Source: Pithys albifrons albifrons
Lineage: Eukaryota > Chordata > Aves > Passeriformes > Thamnophilidae
Length of the DNA: 64,000 bases
NCBI RefSeq assembly: GCF_047495875.1
Contig: NC_092459.1
Span: forward strand, 93,047,560 to 93,111,559
Direction of reading: 5' to 3'
The notes under the pieces were generated by a model. That model did not search any database, was not told where the DNA came from, and was given only the letters and a program-made list of their open reading frames with translations. Position 1 is the first letter of the stretch, and every line of letters begins with the position of its first letter. Made by a program: the position numbers and the translations under genes. This document shows, one piece after another, positions 60,301 through 64,000 of the stretch.

Positions 60301-61411
60301 TAGTGGGTGGACATATGAAAACTCAGACCTGTTTCCTCAGCAAGGAAACTTTAAAGAATAACACCCATTTACTAGTGTAACATTTGATTAAAGCAGGCTC
60401 AGATATCTTAACTGTAAAGGTTAAGCACAGACATGTGTGTCACACATGATGCAGTCAGTAAATGATGTAATGTTGATAGGCCAGTAACAATGAAAAACAT
60501 TCCAACACCAGATTTTGGCCAAAAGTTTGATACCATATAAAACACAATTAAATGGCTATAACTTGCATGGCGTGAGAATCCGTGTCCTGTAAAAATAATA
60601 CAATATTTATAAGAAACTTTCCAAAATATTTATTTGCATTTCCAAACAACTGTTCTGCTTTTAAAACTGCAATTCCTTATGTGGGCTTGTATTGTGGAAG
60701 TTGGCTTTCATAGTTTTATTTTGGCAGGGTAAAGTTATGAGCTGCAGGCTGTTTCTAGACCAATCATTCATCATATCAGTGACATAAAACCCCTGCTTTT
60801 GCAGCAAAGGAGGTCTAGCATGACTTTGGGTTTTTTTCTAAAAGTGAAATTGAACTTATAACACAGGACTCCTGCATCAGTGAGAGTTTTCATGGTAACT
60901 GAGTCAGACAGTGGTCCTAACCTTTACCAGTCCATGGGTACTAAGTAATCCACAAATTTTTAAGAAAAAAAAAATTCTGTACAGTTACATAGAAAATGTG
61001 CAATGTGGTTTTAACGAAGACCGATCACCAAGACAAATTTTGTAACTTCATTTAGAAAGTAAACCAGTCCCCCAGACAACAAAAGATCTCACCTCTCTAA
61101 ACATTCAATCCAGCATTAGAGAGTAAATTATTAGGAAAACTGGGGAAAAGCAAAAATCAAACAAAAAAAACCCCACAACAAACACTAGACTGAGAGGGAC
61201 CAGGCCAATACTAGTTAGTAACCAAGAAGTATTATCAGCTCTATTGGAGGCTACTCATGGCTCCTTGTGGAGTTTTTCACAGTTGGGACTGAGTGTATTT
61301 GATATTTACAGTCGTGTCTTCAGCATAAAAATGTGAAACTGTGCTGACAAAATTTCTGATGGCTATGGTACTGGCAGTACAGAATTGTCAGAATGACATG
61401 TCAAAAGGCTT
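57384..61411. other. About 4 kb of unique sequence, no gene seen
   Basis: No gene, RNA or transposon was recognised. A modestly GC-richer patch lies at 59330-59440. A/C-rich low-complexity sequence occurs at 61150-61184. Confidence 0.6.
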
Positions 61412-61437
61412 TGAGGTCACCCAATGAGGTCACCCAA
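61412..61437 (+). repeat. Perfect 13-bp tandem duplication with AGGTCA
   Basis: TGAGGTCACCCAA occurs twice without a gap (61412-61424 and 61425-61437). Each copy contains the nuclear-receptor half-site AGGTCA, giving a direct repeat with 7-base spacing. That is not one of the common DR1-DR5 arrangements, so functional binding is speculative. Confidence 0.9.
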
Positions 61438-61660
61438 AAGAGAGTAAATTGCTTTTTACCAGATGTAAGATAATGTATTGAAGGAGAAATAACAAGAACT
61501 ACTGATGTAAGCAGTTCCCTTAGCTGCTAGAAATAGATACTCTTTAGTTGTTTCTATGGACCCATGATTAATATCTTATTAGACTTCAGTACCCCAGAGA
61601 GGAGGTGGATTTTGGCTATCAATACACTAGGGAAACAGAATTTAGATTTTGACCTAACCC

Positions 61661-61690
61661 AAATGCATAGGGACAAAATGCATAGGGACA
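61661..61690 (+). repeat. Perfect 15-bp tandem duplication
   Basis: AAATGCATAGGGACA occurs twice in direct succession with no mismatch, which points to a recent slippage or duplication event. It contains ATGCAT, an octamer-like palindrome. Confidence 0.9.
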
Positions 61691-64000
61691 GCCCCATAGC
61701 AGATATATCACTTGACAGTGCAAGTTCATGCCCAGAAATTACAATTTTCTTACTCATGCGCTTTCTCTAAGCAACCAGCAGACCCAAGCTCAATTTGACT
61801 GTGTATGAAGCCAAGTTTTAAAATTGCTCTTAATTGCTTTATGTGTATAGCACAATTAAATGACAAGGAAGGCATCCTACTTCCCTGTTCACATGCCAAC
61901 TTTACATATGCTCATAGACATGCATGATACACAGATACACATATGCTAGATACACATTTAAAGCTCTGTGATAATGTGAGAGAAAAACACTGACAAAGCC
62001 ATCTGTGAAAGAAAAACTTGGGTACTCTTGGATTCTTGCTTTCAGATGAAGCCTACAGAACATTCTCATTCCCAGGCAACTATGAATGATGATAAATCCA
62101 TAAAATGGCCATTGTGAGAAATCCACAGCATATGTCCTAGGGCAGAAAGGAGATATTAGTTTGCATGGAAAAACAAGGAGTTTTATTGTCCTGCAAATAT
62201 CATATGGAGCTTAATTCATTTATTTATTTTTTTCTAATAGTCTTATCCTTTTATGTTATTACAACACTTCAGAAAATTTCAGGGTCTAGGGGGAAGTTTA
62301 ATGTTTGCTGTTCTGGGATCATTTGAAGCCATGCATTCAAAGAGGACAAAATCACTTTTAAGTCTGCCTGTAGGAAATCTATCTTGGCAACCAGACAACT
62401 AGAATTAGTTATTAAAGGCATGTCAAATGAATAAAGACACCTCTGTAAGGAAAACCGCAAAAGCATTTACTTTTTCTAATATGAATAGCGGACTAATACC
62501 AAATCAGCTTTCATTTTCCACTCTCCCTTCACCTCCTAGACCAGAGGTCAGATCCAATAAAGACTAACGCAACTGAAAATCATTTTGGTTTGTTGCATCT
62601 ATTACATAGCAGATGTATATTAAATAGCACTGCCTGGAAATGAAGAAAACTCACATAATCTGATGTGGCAATCTCCTTGTGGAACTGGTTCACTGCAAGG
62701 CAAAGAAGTCTGTGATATTATTAAAAATAAGGAGGCACACCAAAAGGTTGGGGCAGGGGGGTTTCCCCTTTCAAGGGGAAAAAAAAAAAAGAAAAAAAAA
62801 AGGTAGATCTTTCTAGTTCTGTAACGAAAAGTATGACACACATTCAAGATCAACTTCTTCCTTACACTGGGCAAATCCCCTGGAATCCCTTAGTCAACCA
62901 GAAAAGACAAAAATAAGAGGAGGAACAATTTCTCATTTTACCAGAGATTTCCTGTGTGATACCTTCTAAATTCCTTAAATCAAATGAGGAGACTTTAGAA
63001 TTTTCATCTTTACTGTGACTACATCAGAAAGCAGGAACGCTGTGCTGTTTGACTGTTATGTCTATCCCCACAGCTTTACTTGAAAATGTAAAACTAATGT
63101 ACATACCTGTTGCTTCAAATCTTCCTTATCAGAATGTGGTTAAATTTGTCCAAGGTCCAAAAGCAAGCATAAGTTTTTTGTAGCTTTTTTTGTTAATTGC
63201 TGGATAACATCTAATAAGAAAGGAGACAGAAAATCCATGAGTGAGCAAATGACTGTCCCAGTCTGGTATTTGTTAAAAGAAGCAATTACAGATTGTGGTT
63301 TCATCTTGATCCACTGAGTCAGGAATATTTATTTGGACTAAAGTAACCATAAAAAACAGCTTTAGCAGTAGCTATTAAGAAAAAAAAGGTAAATTGTTTT
63401 GACATCAGGTAGCATATACACTTACTAAATTTGTCAGAATTGAGCACTATCAAAGGCCTTCTTTTTAAAAAATTATACTACTTATACACAAAGTCATTCA
63501 CCTGCTTAATCAGACACTGGGAAAATTAAAAAAAAACAACAACAAACAAAACCAAACATGAAAAAAGGAAATCTTGTAGATGGAAAAATCCTTGTACCAC
63601 TTCTACCATTTATAGAAGTTGCAGGTTGGCTATCAAACACTTGTTTAGAAGACTTTGATAAAGGATACGTTACAAACCTTATAAAAGTAAGCCACTTTCA
63701 GTGCATTTAATTCAGTAGAACATGGCCCAAAAGAGTTCCTAGCCTGTGGCCTACAAATCAGACAGAAGTTCTCCATACTTGCTAGGTACTACTCACTTCT
63801 TCATCACTTCCGAGAGGAGAATTTCTCAACCTTCTTCACTCAGTACTTGCCAAGTTCTAAAGCCAGCTGGCTCATATGCTATCATACCACTTGCACTGTC
63901 CCAGGAAGAAAACTCCTCATTAATACGACATACCAAGTAAAACACTGGGAAAAGACATGCCTGATTTCTCATAGCACGTGTTGACTTTTCTTCACATTGC
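61691..64000. other. Unique sequence to window end, no gene seen
   Basis: Mostly AT-rich sequence. It contains a hairpin joined to A runs at 62762-62801 (listed separately) and an A/C-rich tract at about 63528-63558. Short frames of 60-85 codons show no family signature. Confidence 0.6.
62762..62801. repeat. 9-bp hairpin followed by interrupted A runs
   Basis: TTTCCCCTT (62762-62770), TC, AAGGGGAAA (62773-62781) form a perfect 9-bp inverted repeat. The second arm continues into A12-G-A10. On the minus strand this is a T-rich tract followed by the hairpin. No retrotransposed body was recognised. Confidence 0.8.

Noticed and set aside
1..64000. CRISPR arrays, operons, ribosome-binding sites, bacterial mobile elements
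   Set aside because: The window is plainly vertebrate nuclear DNA (CR1, MIR-like SINE, microsatellites). The only tandem arrays are minisatellite or microsatellite type without spacer structure.

Overview
This 64 kb window looks like non-coding vertebrate nuclear DNA from a bird. The main evidence is four or five copies of CR1, the dominant avian LINE. They carry its diagnostic 3' end (a repeated ATTCTATGATTCT-type terminus, or its complement AGAATCATAGAATCATAGAAT) and readable remnants of the C-terminus of its reverse-transcriptase protein. The sequence is AT-rich, CpG-poor and repeat-poor, as expected for an avian intergenic region or a very long intron. One CR1 of a second subtype and a small LTR-like fragment are reminiscent of songbird repeats; that is a recollection, not a database match.

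I found no protein-coding gene or exon I can defend. Open frames reach only about 100-170 codons. They look like chance frames in AT-rich DNA, frames read through low-complexity tracts, or CR1 remnants. None resembles a known host protein, and I saw no convincing tRNA, spliceosomal RNA or microRNA gene.

Layout: 1-10 kb is mostly unique sequence with traces of very old repeats and a (TC)n-(A)n tract near 7.7 kb. Around 10.1-11.0 kb two CR1 fragments lie in opposite orientation. 11-28 kb is largely unique, with an LTR-like scrap at 19.3 kb, a perfect 12-bp inverted repeat at 26.9 kb and an ancient MIR-like SINE trace at 26.4 kb. At 28.1-28.5 kb there is a GC-rich array of degenerate 11-bp units whose orientation appears to flip part-way. 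A second MIR-like trace lies at 29.4 kb and a minus-strand CR1 at 30.4-30.7 kb.

At 36.46-36.75 kb a 5S-rRNA-derived sequence on the minus strand keeps intact internal promoter boxes, joined to a CpG-containing tail of about 180 bp and a simple-repeat end. This is the most unusual object in the window. From 37 to 64 kb the sequence is again mostly unique, with an L2/MIR-type tail at 38.8 kb, a 13-G run at 43.2 kb, short CR1 3' ends at 43.5 and 57.2 kb, and several small perfect duplications.

Because no gene is present, the features do not form a pathway. The window records layered retroposition (old L2/MIR/L3-like traces, then CR1 and LTR fragments) plus local tandem duplication. The two best candidates for undescribed biology are the 5S-headed retroposon-like element and the strand-switching 11-bp minisatellite.
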